Shown here one piece after another: positions 12,131 to 23,901 of a DNA stretch of 64,000 nt. Source of the DNA: Citrus sinensis (lineage: Eukaryota; Streptophyta; Magnoliopsida; Sapindales; Rutaceae); NCBI RefSeq assembly GCF_022201045.2, contig NC_068558.1, positions 41,497,501 to 41,561,500 on the forward strand. Direction: 5' to 3'. The position numbers and the translations under genes are program-made. Within the stretch, counting starts at the first letter, position 1, and each line of letters opens with the position of its first letter. The notes under the pieces were generated by a model. It was not told the DNA's origin and made no database searches. It saw only the letters and a program-made list of their open reading frames with translations.

Positions 12131-13906
12131 TCAGAGCTTCTCGGTTAATCTGACCATAAAAGAATTAACTGCACCTCTATCTAAGATGATCCATGAAGAT
12201 TCAAAGAGCTCGTGGAAGAACTCAGCTCCAATCTCGGTAGCTGCATTTCTGAAGGAAACCCCAAATGCATTTCCTCGGAGGGCGCCAAGTCGAGGCTTCC
12301 CACAAACCCCGACAATCAACACTTTATTTGGTTCTTGTGCTAAGCAGGCACATACCAGAGGCTTCATTCTAGCTCCCTTCTCTTTCAATGCATCCATTAA
12401 AAAATAGCAGAATTTAGTTAAAGCCTGGGGGTACCCCAAAAATTTTGTATCTGCTGAATCTTCAAGCTTTACCCACCTGAATTTCCGTCCACTTCTAATA
12501 GCTCCACTCTTCATAATGGCTGCACTTCCTTGCCTAAGTATTGCTCTCTGTACCTTAATTGCCTGCTGCATTCCAGATTTCAACTGATCAAGATTGCTCA
12601 GTGATAATGCATCATATGCCACCCCAAATTGCTTTGAAGCACAAGAGCCATCAGAAGTTACAAATGACTCAAGCAGTGCCGTAACTCCATACACCACATC
12701 CGCAGCAGATACCCTGGAGCTGTAACCGTGTAGCCTCAGGAAACTCCGGTAATAGAAATCAGTAAGCCCATATTCAGGTAGAAACCTTTCAAATTCATCT
12801 TTCATCTTCCGTTTTACTTCAAGATTCATGTATTGAAACTTTTGCTGGCAATCCACGAGTGCAAATCCCATTCTAGCAAGAAGCAGCTTGAGCTTTTTCA
12901 TCCCATTGTCACTCCATGTCTTCAACTTAGTTGCAATATACGAAGAGCACAACATCGAGTCAAATAAATTCCACTCCTGCAGCAGCATAAGTCTTGGTTC
13001 ATCATCATACGCAATTCTTGCAGACTCAGGTGCTCGAATCTTGGTCCCATCTTTGAGTGTCACTGAAGTAACAGCATCCAAATTACCAGAACTGTTAATA
13101 TGCTGCTCAAGCTCCATAACTCCAGCTTGGTACCTCTCATCAGTCAACCTCTCGTGCACAAACTGATCAGTCAACGAAACACAAGCCAACCATAGCAACT
13201 CATTTGTATTTTTCCTCAAAGAATGCGACAAATCATACATCAAACACCCAGATGGCTTACCATGAAAGGTACCCATTCTATAATATTCTCTCTTCATTCT
13301 CTTAAAAACCTTTTCTGGGTCCTCCCCCCTTTCTAAATCAACTCGTCTTCGCTTCCTTGACCCGCCCTCATTTTCCTCTCCCTCACTTTCACTGTCATCT
13401 TCCTCATCACTATCCGAATCCTCATCATCTATCCCCAAATCAATCGCATGAGCCAAAGCCGAAACATTAAAATCATAAGCCAAATCAGCCTGCTGCTCAT
13501 CATCCGGCGTATACAACACTACCACGTTATCATTTCCATCACTCAAATTATGTAAATGAATGGGCCTGTGACTATCAACAACAAAAACACGTGCCTTGGG
13601 GCCTAAATTAAGAACCCTTTTCAAGTCACGGTGAGAACCCCAATTAATCAACAGAATCGTAATTTGGGTTTCAGAAGAAGAATCCAAATTGGGTCCCGCA
13701 TATTTATGAATTTCTTGAAAAGAAGAAACCGGATAACAGGCATAACGGACCGAATCAGACTCGAGGACATGAAGAATTATTTTTAGGGCACAGAGTGAGT
13801 CCACATCAGACGTTGATGGGAATATCAGAAGAGGCGAGTCAGAAGAAGCCATAGCCGATTCGCGGAGCCGCGTGTAGAACGAATCAAGCTTTTTCTCCCT
13901 AACCAT
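12131..13906 (-). CDS. CDC45: Cell division control protein 45 (CDC45), replicative helicase subunit
   Basis: CDC45 joins MCM2-7 and GINS in the CMG helicase that unwinds DNA at replication forks in the nucleus. The reading frame is intronless and encodes 591 residues, the usual length for the family. The N-terminus has the RecJ/DHH-like fold, with SDVDSLCALKII and FVVDSHRPIHLHN as the degenerate phosphoesterase motifs. An acidic insertion (about residues 160-180, DDEDSDSDEEDDSESEGEE) is followed by a basic SRKRRR, the usual arrangement in CDC45. The middle carries KPSGCLMYDLSHSLRKNTN and the C-terminus the conserved GFALVDCQQKF and CACLAQEPNKVLIVG segments. An in-frame ATG follows 18 codons in (MASSDSP), so the true start could be there. 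The E2F site upstream fits S-phase expression. Confidence 0.96.
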   Translation of the reverse strand: MVREKKLDSFYTRLRESAMASSDSPLLIFPSTSDVDSLCALKIILHVLESDSVRYACYPVSSFQEIHKYAGPNLDSSSETQITILLINWGSHRDLKRVLNLGPKARVFVVDSHRPIHLHNLSDGNDNVVVLYTPDDEQQADLAYDFNVSALAHAIDLGIDDEDSDSDEEDDSESEGEENEGGSRKRRRVDLERGEDPEKVFKRMKREYYRMGTFHGKPSGCLMYDLSHSLRKNTNELLWLACVSLTDQFVHERLTDERYQAGVMELEQHINSSGNLDAVTSVTLKDGTKIRAPESARIAYDDEPRLMLLQEWNLFDSMLCSSYIATKLKTWSDNGMKKLKLLLARMGFALVDCQQKFQYMNLEVKRKMKDEFERFLPEYGLTDFYYRSFLRLHGYSSRVSAADVVYGVTALLESFVTSDGSCASKQFGVAYDALSLSNLDQLKSGMQQAIKVQRAILRQGSAAIMKSGAIRSGRKFRWVKLEDSADTKFLGYPQALTKFCYFLMDALKEKGARMKPLVCACLAQEPNKVLIVGVCGKPRLGALRGNAFGVSFRNAATEIGAEFFHELFESSWIILDRGAVNSFMVRLTEKL

Positions 13907-14280
13907 GATTGCTCAATTCAAAATAGAAACGTCTATACAAAATCCAATACGCCCACTAAAAACGGACTGCATAATAGCCCAAAAATTCAAGAAATATCCC
14001 CCAAAAATGTTAAATGAGAAAGAAATCAAGAAGCTCTACGCTGCCCATGAAATCTATTTTACAAATTCGGTTGACGGAAAATTAGAGTGAGGAATTGAAG
14101 TTGAAGTAGTACCTGGGATTTGGAGAATCCGAGTGAGAGAATAAGGATTTCCCTGTTCTGGTTTGGCTTTGCTCGCTAATCAGATCTGCGACTGACTCAG
14201 TGAGAGAGAGGAGCGGATTTGCCTTTTGTTTTGTTTTGATTTTTGAATTGGGAGAGATTTGTGCCAAATTTTTAAATTTG
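13907..14280 (-). other. CDC45 5' UTR with probable leader intron
   Basis: On the minus strand, a CT-rich leader (about 14280-14113) ends CCCAG before GTACTAC. An acceptor TTATGCAG lies at 13967-13974, leaving a 60-bp leader before the start codon. The implied leader intron is 13967-14112. Both boundaries follow plant splice rules, but no transcript was available. Confidence 0.5.
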
Positions 14281-14297
14281 AAGATCAGCCGCCAAGT

Positions 14298-14305
14298 TTT
14301 GGCGC
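14298..14305 (+). promoter_or_regulatory. E2F-binding site upstream of CDC45
   Basis: TTTGGCGC is a perfect match to the plant E2F consensus (TTTSSCGC class). It lies about 390 bp upstream of the CDC45 start codon and just outside the inferred leader. CDC45 is a known E2F/S-phase gene class in plants, so the site is likely functional. Confidence 0.7.
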
Positions 14306-15619
14306 TACTGCTTTACCGGGTGAGAGAGACGGAAGTAAATATTGTACGCGGGCGAGCACAGTGTCAAGGCAGCGAGTGTGCGAACGTTGATAGGAACTAG
14401 AAAGTTTGATGATTGAACGGTCTGGATGAATTGGTTTTAGATAATCTACGGCCAAGGTCATTTAGGGAACGCTGTGACTGTGGTTGTGACAAGTGTCAAC
14501 CAGAAAGTAATGGGTCAATGTTTCACTCTGACTTGAACATCTTAATTCTAAATTACAAAGATGCCCCTCTAAATTGACAATATTCCACACTACGGCCTAC
14601 ACATGTTGGCTTGAAGCGTAGCTTTCACTTCAAAATCAGGTACAATTTGACGGTACTATAAAAAAATTCAATTAATCGTATTATGTTTATTTTAGGGTAC
14701 AAGTTCTCCAATTCATTGGTTTGAATTTGATTATTAATGAAACCATTATCGTTATCATGATTCATGGCCCATGTAAATTTAATTAGAGTTAAAAATTATT
14801 GAATTGCTACCAGTGAGTAATGACAGTCACAGTTTTTTAAAATTGATATAAAATTTATATTTCAAATAGTATATTTTTTAACACGTCATTCATTCGTCAA
14901 TGCTACGATATTATCTCATTAATGATTATAGAAAACTCAACTATTATCAAGTACACGATGATTATTGATTTATAACAGAGTCATTTGTTTATGTTACAAA
15001 CATTACTTAATTTATAAAGATATTACACCTTAAGGGGTAAAAAAAAATTACAAACGAAGGGTTCACCTTCATCACCATATCATTTGTGTGTTCGTTGAAT
15101 AACATGTTGACTTATTTTGAAGTCGAGCAATCATAATAAAAAGAGAAACATTGAGAGCATAATACCGTCCTATATATTTTCTCTGCACCATTTTCATTCT
15201 TTCACATGCTATCTGTACGCTTAATAATTGAAACAAAAAATGTTTTTAACTCATAGTCATAGTAAAATCAACTTAAATTCTGGAAAAAAAAAAGAAAAAG
15301 AAAAGACTGAGTGTGATAATGATAAATACATACATAGTAATGAATATAAATAGAATAAAAGAATATATATGTAATAAGATAATAAAATACGATTGCTTAC
15401 AATGGAAATTAACCCTCTTAAAGTAGGAGGGACGAGGAACATGAACAACTAAAGAGAACATCTTTTGCTTCCAAAAGACTGTTTTATTATCAGAAAAAAC
15501 ACAACACCCGATACAACAATGCATTTGAAAGAAGTTGCTCTTCGCGGAAAGAGCTTTCAAATTATATACAGGTTGCATCCACCACACCCCATCATCATCG
15601 ATAAATTTGAAGAATTCCC
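14306..15619. other. Intergenic spacer between CDC45 and RIN4
   Basis: AT-rich DNA with the CDC45 promoter at its left end and RIN4 3' UTR at its right end (about 15270-15619). No gene or transposon boundary was recognised. Confidence 0.45.
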
Positions 15620-18197
15620 TTATTTCTTGCCCCAAGGAAAGCAACAACTCTAAAATGTCAAACAAAACAACACAAAAGAAGGAATCTTAAGATTTTAAGA
15701 AAATAAATGAGTTTATCTGCTTTGTGGAAACATAAGTTCATATAATTAAGCATACCTTGACACCGTCATTATTAGTTGGCCTCTGATAGTTTCTCTGCGT
15801 GGAAGGACTTTGCATGCCTGCTCTTCCTGCACTGTTTCTCTCCTCTCGCACTTGGTTAAAAATGTGAGTGTAACCATCAGCTGATGAAGGGTTATTCTCA
15901 TCCCAATCCCCAAATTTAGGAACTGCAGCCCCTTTATCAGGCTGTCACAACAGAAACCACAGTCAGGAACAATGAAGATTCAAAGAATAAAGACGAATGG
16001 AATTACACTAGAACGGTACGAGAAAAAGTGAAATTTTTGCATCAAATTAGATAGAACATTTAGACTTCTTGTCAAGCGGGAGACACTACTAAGAAGCCAA
16101 TAAACCAAATTCAAGCTGTCAAGAAAGAAATTTCATCTAGGTTGGGAATATAACATAATGTTGAAAAGGGCTAAAACAGCCAACCACTTCTAAATCAGGG
16201 GTTGTTCTCAGAGCTACATTTTCAGCAAATGACCAACTACTCCCAATTCTTCTCTCATCCCGCAATTTCTTAAAAATGTGATTATAGCCATCTGCTGATG
16301 CAGTATTCTTATCCCAATCACTAAATTTGGGAAATGCAGCTCCTCCGTCAGGCTATCACAACAGAAACCGACTAGTCAAATAACAAAGAAAATTTAATCA
16401 AGACTAATGGATTCATGCAGGGAAAGGAAGAGAAAAAGGTGAAATTTTTGCATTGACCCTGTTGCCAAACGGGAGACATTACCAAGAAATTCAAAAATGG
16501 CTTTTAGTTCACAAAAGAAATTTCATCTAGATGGAGAACATAACACAAAGAGGAAACAGAATTCAAAAAATGAGGCTGAACGGCCGAGCGTGACAACTAG
16601 ATCAGACTGTCAACTAAATGATTTTTTTTTTTTTAAGAAATTACTTCATGAGAAAGAGGAGAAATCAGGGGTGGGGTTCTGCTTGTTGGTAGACTTGCTT
16701 TAGAAGGCTACGACTCAGTTTAAAAACACACATTCCCAATTGTAAAATAAAAATGACAGAGTAAAAGGAAGAAAATTACGCTTTCATCGACTCTTGGATT
16801 TGGCCTCATTCGAGATCTTCCAGGAGTACCATGGCTATTTGTATACACACTCTTTCCTTCCCATGAAGGAGAGGATGAATCCAGACTACCTCTTCTGGGG
16901 TTCCTAGCCTGATTATGCATAGGGGAGCGTTCAAGACTGTTGTCTGAACCTATACTGTTTCTTACAGGCTTCTTGTATGTTTCACCAGAACTTGCTACAC
17001 GACCTCCTCGTTGATGAGCAGACTCGGTGGCAGCTCTGCAGCTCATGTCATCATGACGTGCTGGCGAGTCTCTGGACTGCCTGAGATCACCACCCTCTTT
17101 GTTCCTCCATCTTTCATAAGTTGTTCTAACTGCTTCTTGTCCCAGAGGCTTCTCTGGTTCAGCTTTGATCTTGGAAGGAGGAGCTGGAGCTTGAGCTTCA
17201 TAATCAGAAAATAAGTCCGGGTTCTCCTGTGGGTCATTTGGATTAATCATCGTCCCCCCAGTCCGACCCTTCCTGGCCTTGTCAAAATACATTGTGTAAG
17301 GAACATTATCTTCATTTTCCCAGTTTCCAAACTTCGGTACATGTGAACGTTGCTGCCACAGAACATGAGAATGTTATAATTTACCCAAATATCATCAATA
17401 ATGAAGAGTCATTTTCATCTCTGAGTATATTCCAGTCCATCCATGACTCCACATCCAAGAAGCAGTAAATTATAATTTCTAGAATTCTCTTTTATCACAG
17501 GGTCAAAGAGATTGGGCGAATTATTGTACACTAACAAAGCTATGGATAATGACAGATACAATGATTCAAAGATCGCTTAAGTCTGGTAAGATAGGAGACT
17601 AAGACAACAGCCAAATTCCAAAAAAAACATTTTAATTCATCAAATCCAAAGCCAAAAAACATACTAATTAATCAAATTCAACTCCATTATTGAAAATCAT
17701 TTTCATTTGGAAATTATCCTATCCATCCGTAATTCCAAAATAGCTCAGACAAATAAACAAAAAGAAACCCATATGACAAAAAAAAAATCAGAATTGAAGA
17801 AATAGTAAAAATTCAGCATTGCCAATCAGACAAGACAATTAACATTCATAAACCAAAATTGGAATCCAAAATCCAAGGATCCTATACAATCATCCCATTA
17901 AAGGTTGTTACAGACCATAAGAAACTCAACCATAAAACAGAAAAAAAAAATAAAGAAAGAAAGCTCCATCCAACTGAGCCAAGCTACAATTAACCAGCGA
18001 CTTCATGTTCATCTCTTCTAACAAAACCAAAACAACACACAGAACTTTTGACACAAAAATAAAAATAAAAAACAAATAAAGTTTTATATTTTTTTAATCT
18101 TCAAGCAATTTTCCCAACAGAAACACAATGTAAATAAAAACTTGCAAAAATGCTATTACAAAAAAAAATGGAAAGAAAGAAAGGAGCTTACTGCCAT
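15620..18197 (-). CDS. RIN4: RPM1-interacting protein 4 (RIN4), with a duplicated C-terminal NOI exon
   Basis: RIN4 is a plasma-membrane-tethered negative regulator of immunity. It is targeted by bacterial effectors and guarded by NLR receptors. Exons on the minus strand: 18197-18192 (Met-Ala), 17352-16780, an extra exon 16352-16185, 15941-15756 and 15649-15620. All are phase 0, so the extra exon may be included (320 residues) or skipped (264). The N-terminal NOI motif has the AvrRpt2 cleavage site VPKFGNW and [13 protein letters not shown]. The standard C-terminal NOI exon has VPKFGDW and [18 protein letters not shown], including the residues matching Ser160 and Thr166 of Arabidopsis RIN4. 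The last exon encodes SCCFPWGKK, where the Cys pair is the likely palmitoylation anchor. The central part is polar and disordered. The extra exon ([24 protein letters not shown]) is described separately. Its donor is weak (GTTGGC, or GTGGTT three bases earlier). Confidence 0.93.
15756..16540 (-). repeat. Tandem duplication of about 410 bp covering the RIN4 C-terminal NOI exon
   Basis: Two diverged copies lie head to tail, one exon at 15756-15941 and the other at 16185-16352. The similarity continues into intron sequence: the plus-strand strings GAAATTTTTGCAT (about 16030 and 16441), CGGGAGACA (about 16077 and 16470) and GAAATTTCATCTAG (about 16127 and 16518) recur in the same order and spacing. 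A segment with its upstream intron was therefore copied, not the exon alone. Confidence 0.8.
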
Positions 18198-18780
18198 GTC
18201 TCTGTCTATCCCAGTTAAGGAAACCAGCAATCTTTTTAACTGGAAAATTCAAGTTTGGTGATGAAACAAAACTATAAAAGCTATTAAGCTCTCAGCACAA
18301 AAACCTTCAAACAACCCAACAAGACGAAAGAGAGACAGAGACCCCCTTTTAAAGAGTTGATTTAGAAGGAGTTAAAAAAATAAAAATAGAAATATAAGGT
18401 AATCAACCATTGACTGGTAAACTTTGACCTTTCTCTTTCTCATTGAAAAAAAAGAAAAAGAAAAAGAAAAAAAGGAAAAAAAAATTTAAAAAAAAAAAGA
18501 AAGAAAAATCTGTGTTTCAAATGTCACTCTCACTCAACGTGGCATTATGGATTGGTTGGTTACTTGTTTATGTACCGTTTTGACGTGGAAATTAAATGTA
18601 GTTTTGGTGGTTCCAGGAATGCTGGTTGGTGCCATTGAAATGAGAGTGGAAGAAGTGAAAATGGACGTGATCAAGGCAAAGGGACAGGTTTTGGTCATAA
18701 ATGGTGGTTGGCTAATGCCTGATGGGCGTGGGGTCAGAGTTAACGCCGTTACTGTTAGTGGCGGCTGACTTTTATTTAAA
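18198..18780. other. RIN4 5' UTR and promoter region
   Basis: The CT-rich leader of the minus-strand RIN4 gene lies at about 18198-18345. It is followed by an A-rich low-complexity stretch (about 18445-18510). A 73-codon plus-strand frame at 18547-18768 looks random. Confidence 0.45.
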
Positions 18781-19739
18781 AGCTGCGCGCTTCCTTCTCT
18801 CCAGTCTCCTCAAGCTTCTGTTTGTCTGCTTCTGTTGAAACACGCCTGCTCATCTTCTATTTCTTATCTGTATTTTACTTTTTTTTTTTTACTTTTATTT
18901 ATTTGCATTTAGGGATATCAATGGTACTCATAACCTCATAAATTCATCTAAATCCATAAGTAAAAACACGATTGTCCCTGAGTTTCATAATTTAAATTTT
19001 GTGTGAGTGCATATTTAGTAATGACAAATCTGCTGTAAGCAGTATCCATTGTTATCTCTATTTGTCTTTGAGAAAAGTAATGAATTAATTAAGTTAATTA
19101 TTATTAAATATTAATTATAAGCTAACTATATATATATATAGTTATAAGCTGATGATTAGTTCACATAAACAGTTTAAAGAAAATAATTTATATTCTAAAA
19201 AATAGTGTTTAAATTTTTTAAAAAAAATTATAACAATATATATAGGACTTGTCATGGATTTTTTTTTTTTCCTCCTTTTTGTCCACCTCCATAATGTTAG
19301 ATTCAAATATCAGCTCATACATTGTAGTTCTCTAAACGCTAGATTTAAAAAAACGAGATGAATATTTATTCACTATCAAATCAATAAGAGTGATAATACA
19401 ACAATAAATTTTTATATAAATTTATCTTATACCAATTGATGTGGTATTAATTTATTGGTTGAATGAAAATTTAAAATAATATAAATAAATCATGTGAGCT
19501 AAGAGATATTTAATTCAACCAATGAATTAACGTCACATCAATATAAAATAAATTTGTATAAGAGTTTATAACTATATCATTACTCAATCGATAAATAGCT
19601 AATAAATTTGGTATGGATTTTTACCTTTTTTATGGGTTGTCAAAAATTCTTGGTTCATTTTGGGTTTTATGATCGTGCAAATTAAATTTGTGAGTTCATT
19701 TTATGTCATATATGTGTTTGTGATTAGGATATAACATAA

Positions 19740-20578
19740 GGCCATGTTTAGATGATAGGATCAAGTATGAAGAGTGGACTAGTTTGGGGATTAAATGTTT
19801 ACTTCATGTTTGCCGAGCTTAGTTGTTGGATTGGACTAAAAGGGACTAAATTTGAATTTAATCCTAAAATCATGGGATTAGTAATTCTAATTTACACAAG
19901 AGATTAGTTCGAATAAGATAAAAAAAAATGCCCATTTATGAGACTTTCATATATCATTATTTTTTATTTATACCTAATAATAATTAATTTTTTTTATGGT
20001 TTACTTAAAATTTATTTTTTATTTATTATCTATCATCTAACTAAATCGGTACTTGTACTTCTACTAATTCTTGAGATTAAATTTTCATTACTTGTATATT
20101 AATAATTTATTAATAAAATTAACCATTTAATAATGTATTGCATTATTGATTGTATTAAATTTGTAATCACTAATATAATGTTAGAAATAATCATGAAAAT
20201 CAATAATATCATCTATCAATTGATTTTATAAAATATTTTTTAAATATTTTTATAAAAATTAATTAAATAATTTCTATTTCTTTTTTATTTTTATAATATG
20301 AGGAGTACCCAATAACTCATTTACAATATATTTTATTTTCTTATTAACTGCTTATTATATTCATTATAAAATTTCATGAATAATTGATACTTGTATTTCA
20401 ATATGAACATAAAATCTTAAATGCTATATAATATTATTTAAATATAATTTAACATAATCCAACCTATTACCATACCAAATATAAGGCAATATAATATAAT
20501 CTATTTTAATCCATTCCAATTTAATCCAGTCTAATCTCAATAATTCGTCTAATCCAATCATGCATGCCAAACATGACC
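19740..20578. mobile_element. PIF/Harbinger (Tourist-like) MITE
   Basis: The left terminus GGCCATGTTTAGATGATAGG pairs with the right terminus, which reads GGTCATGTTTGGCATGC on the other strand. A GGCC(A/T)TGTTTGG start is typical of Tourist-type elements. The flanks are TAA on the left and TAG on the right, close to the 3-bp TWA target duplication of this superfamily. At about 839 bp with no coding capacity, it is non-autonomous. Confidence 0.65.
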
Positions 20579-21508
20579 TAGGATATTGTACCTTCCAATT
20601 TGAGTTACGTCAAATAATTAAATTTTATTAATCTTTATTAACTTTATGATCATTTATCATTATCTAAATTATATGATGTGATACGATATTCTAATTAAAC
20701 CTCATATTTACGTCTTAAATTTAAGCCAAAATTATACTATCATAAAAGTGAAATGCGAATATAATTCAAGTTGAGTCTAGTGCTTTTTGTTGTCGCACAG
20801 CATCGAAGAAAAAGTCTTTTCGTGTCAAAAACTTTGCCTTTCACAGGACTTCATTAGACTTTTCAAAAAGTTTTTTTTTTTTTTTTTTAATAACAAATAT
20901 GGCCGACTTGTTTGACATGGCAATTTTCAAATTGCATCTCTTTACACATGCCTACGTGCCATGCACACTTTTATTTTATGTTTATTTTTCATTTGTTCAT
21001 GCACGTTATAGAGAAAAAGGTAAAAGGAATTTAAGTCCATAAAGATTTCCAACTAAATTTTTCTTGAAAGTATACTTTGTAGTAAACTATTTCTTTAATT
21101 TTTTTCTTCATACTTGTTTGAGTGGTTAAAAATTTAACCACTTTGCTTTTTTATTAGTCGCGATATGATTTAATGAATCCCATTTGGGAACCACTCTTTT
21201 CTTTAGTTTTTTTCCATTTCCTAGACGATGATGGATGATCTCTACAAAGGATATGGACCATAATACTAATAACTTTGTAATATCAAATTTTAAAAATATA
21301 AATGCGCTGCATTAGATTTAAGATTTTGAAACTTAAAATTCGACTTTTATCAGTTGATTAAAATCGAACCAAAACTTAGTATTTATAAAAAAATAAAAAT
21401 CACTTGGAATATGAGGTAATATATGTGTGTGTGTTTTGGTAATAGTATGTCACAGTAAAAATTCAATACAGTCAGTCAGTCATTGTGACTTACGAAGAAC
21501 TAATTTAA

Positions 21509-21983
21509 GGTAGCGTTTACATTTTGGATTGGAGTGGGAATCCTGGGATTAGGAGTGTTGATTTGGGAGTGGGAGTAGATTGTTTACTTACACTGGAGTG
21601 AGAGTATGGAATTGTCTTACATTAGGGGTAAATAGTTTTAAATTACAGTTTTACCCTTATTTAAAGAATTATAAATAAATATAATATTATTTATTTTTAT
21701 TTTATTAAATTTAATAAAATAAGTATGTTTTTTATTTTTTTTAATAAATGTAATTTATAATATAATAATAATATTTAAATAAATATGATATTATTTAATT
21801 TATTTTATTAAATATAATATTTATTTTAAAAATAAGGGTAAAAAAAGAAAAGGGGGAGTGGATTCCCACTCCCACCTCCCCCCATGGAGTGGGATTCCTA
21901 CTCCCTCCTTAAAAATTGTAAGTAAACACTGGAGTGGGAGGAATCCACACTCCTCACTCCCCCTCCATAAAATAAACACTACC
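21509..21983. mobile_element. PIF/Harbinger-type MITE with TAA target duplication
   Basis: Terminal inverted repeats: left GGTAGCGTTTACATTTTGG, right (other strand) GGTAGTGTTTATTTTATGG. A second inverted motif follows inside each end (GGAGTGGGAATCC on the left, GGGAGGAATCC on the right). Perfect TAA flanks lie at 21506-21508 and 21984-21986. The element is 475 bp, non-coding and AT-rich inside. Confidence 0.8.
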
Positions 21984-22439
21984 TAAGTTCGTGAAACTGG
22001 TATAAATTGCATTACATTTGAATCTAAAACTTCGTAATTTATATTTTATCATTGTAGGTCAAATAAGAAAAAGCTATGACAATTCAATAAATATTAAACT
22101 ATTTTTTTGAATCAAAATATTAAACCAATTATAAATTGAATTTCAATAAAGTTGTTTAACTTCAAAACAACAAACAACTATAGTTATTGCCAGTAAATTA
22201 ATCAACAAGTCATTTATATCAACAAGGACTTAAATACATTTATTCCAAATATGAATAAAGTATGGTGATACATAGCACCATATCCTTTGAAAATGAAAGA
22301 GACCGATTGCAGATAATATAATAAAGTAAGAGACTAAGAGAAATTGTCAACCTTTTTTTTTCATACTAAAATTGATATATAATAACTTATTCCAAGCTAC
22401 TATTTTTGTAATATCCCAAAAAATCTTAGGGATTAAAAT

Positions 22440-22770
22440 ATTTAAAAGAAAAGAGGGGTAAATAGGTCATTTAATTAATAATTTATCTTAGAAATATATT
22501 AGAACAATATCTAAAAATAACAAAAAGTACAAGAAAATATCTTATTATTATTTTTTTACACTGAAACATCTATTTCGTATTTTTAGTACTTTTTATTTTA
22601 ATTTATATTTATGTGATTTATTAAATTTATAATAAATATAGATAAAAGTATTTAAAAATTAGAATAGTATTTTAAAATTATGCTGATATGGGGAGGTTAT
22701 TGGCTTTATTTTAAAAATAATAAAATGATAAATGATATATATTAATTTTAGCAAAGGTAAGTGATTATCT
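22440..22770. mobile_element. Possible degraded relative of the 23.0-kb fold-back element
   Basis: The interior shares an ordered string of motifs with the 23.0-23.7 kb element, including TTTATTTTAATTTATATTTATG, a TTTAATTTATAATAAAT-type core and a terminal TATATATTAATT. The termini are not clear, so this is only a probable old copy or half copy. Confidence 0.35.
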
Positions 22771-23018
22771 AATTATAGGTCCCAATGTCCCATTCTAAAA
22801 GTGAAAAAAGGAAAATGAAAAATTTTGCAGTTGGAACACGGCATCTAATACGTAATTGACCATTTGAGGTGAATTCATCTTGAAAGCGATCTAGGTGCAC
22901 AAGGACATTGTTTCAAGTCAATTAATGTTTCAACTGTTGTACAATTTGATTAGCTTTCTCGTTGAGATTTCACATTAATTACCTTGAGCTATATCTTTTT
23001 TTTTTCCACATATTAATA

Positions 23019-23660
23019 GGGAGATTGTCAATTTTTCCCTTACAGTAATTAATATATATTATTTTTTTATTATTTTTATAATTGCCAAAAACCCCCATAA
23101 TAGTATAAGTTTACAATATTACCCTTATTTTCAACTACTCTTTTATTTATATTTATTATAAATTAAATAAATCACATAAATAGAAACTAAATAAAAAAAT
23201 TAAACATTAAAACAAGAAATATATGTTTTGATATGAGCAAAAAAATTAATAATAAAATTTTTTTCTTGTACTTATTTATTTTGTGAAAATTTGCTTATAA
23301 TAAATATTTAAGAAAATTATTATAAAATGATAAAAAAATTATTATAAGAAAACTTGAATGACAAATAAAAATTTATTATAACATAAATAATAAAATATTT
23401 TGCCTATACTTTTTACAATTTTTATTAATTTTTTTGCTCATATCAAAACATATATATCTTATTTTTAATACTTAATTTTTTTATTTAGTTTATATTCATG
23501 TAATTTATTTAATTTATAATAAATGTAAATAAAAGAGTAGTTGAAAATAATGATAATATTGTAAACTTATACTGTCAGTGGGGATTTTGGCCATTATAAA
23601 AACAGAAAGGGGATAAATAGTATATATTAATTACTGTATGGGGGAAAGTGGCAATCCCCC
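23019..23660. mobile_element. Mutator-type fold-back MITE with 10-bp target duplication
   Basis: The 642-bp element is nearly a complete inverted repeat. The left end GGGAGATTGTCAATTTTTCC matches the right end, which reads GGGGGATTGCCACTTTCC on the other strand. Internal blocks such as TTTTGATATGAGCAAAAAAA and its reverse complement also mirror each other about a centre near 23335. The 10-bp direct repeat CATATTAATA flanks it at 23009-23018 and 23661-23670. Long inverted repeats with 9-11-bp duplications point to the Mutator superfamily. No transposase is present. Confidence 0.82.
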
Positions 23661-23666
23661 CATATT

Positions 23667-23670
<4 letters not shown>

Positions 23671-23715
<45 letters not shown>
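23671..23715. repeat. (AT)n microsatellite
   Basis: A run of about 22 AT units lies directly beside the right target-site duplication of the fold-back element. Confidence 0.9.
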
Positions 23716-23719
<4 letters not shown>

Positions 23720-23901
23720 TGGGACTTGAGGAGGTGATGTGACATCACCATTTCTCATCTTTGTATATTCTCTATTATCTAATAAATAGAGAAACTTTCT
23801 TTTAGATTTGACTTTTCATCTTCTCATAATTAATTTGATTGTTATTACACAATAACAATTATGTAAAGATTTTAATGAGACATATTCTTTGTAATGAACA
23901 T

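Noticed and set aside
18547-18768. 73-codon plus-strand frame upstream of RIN4
   Set aside because: Low-complexity Val/Met-rich composition with no domain or signals around it.
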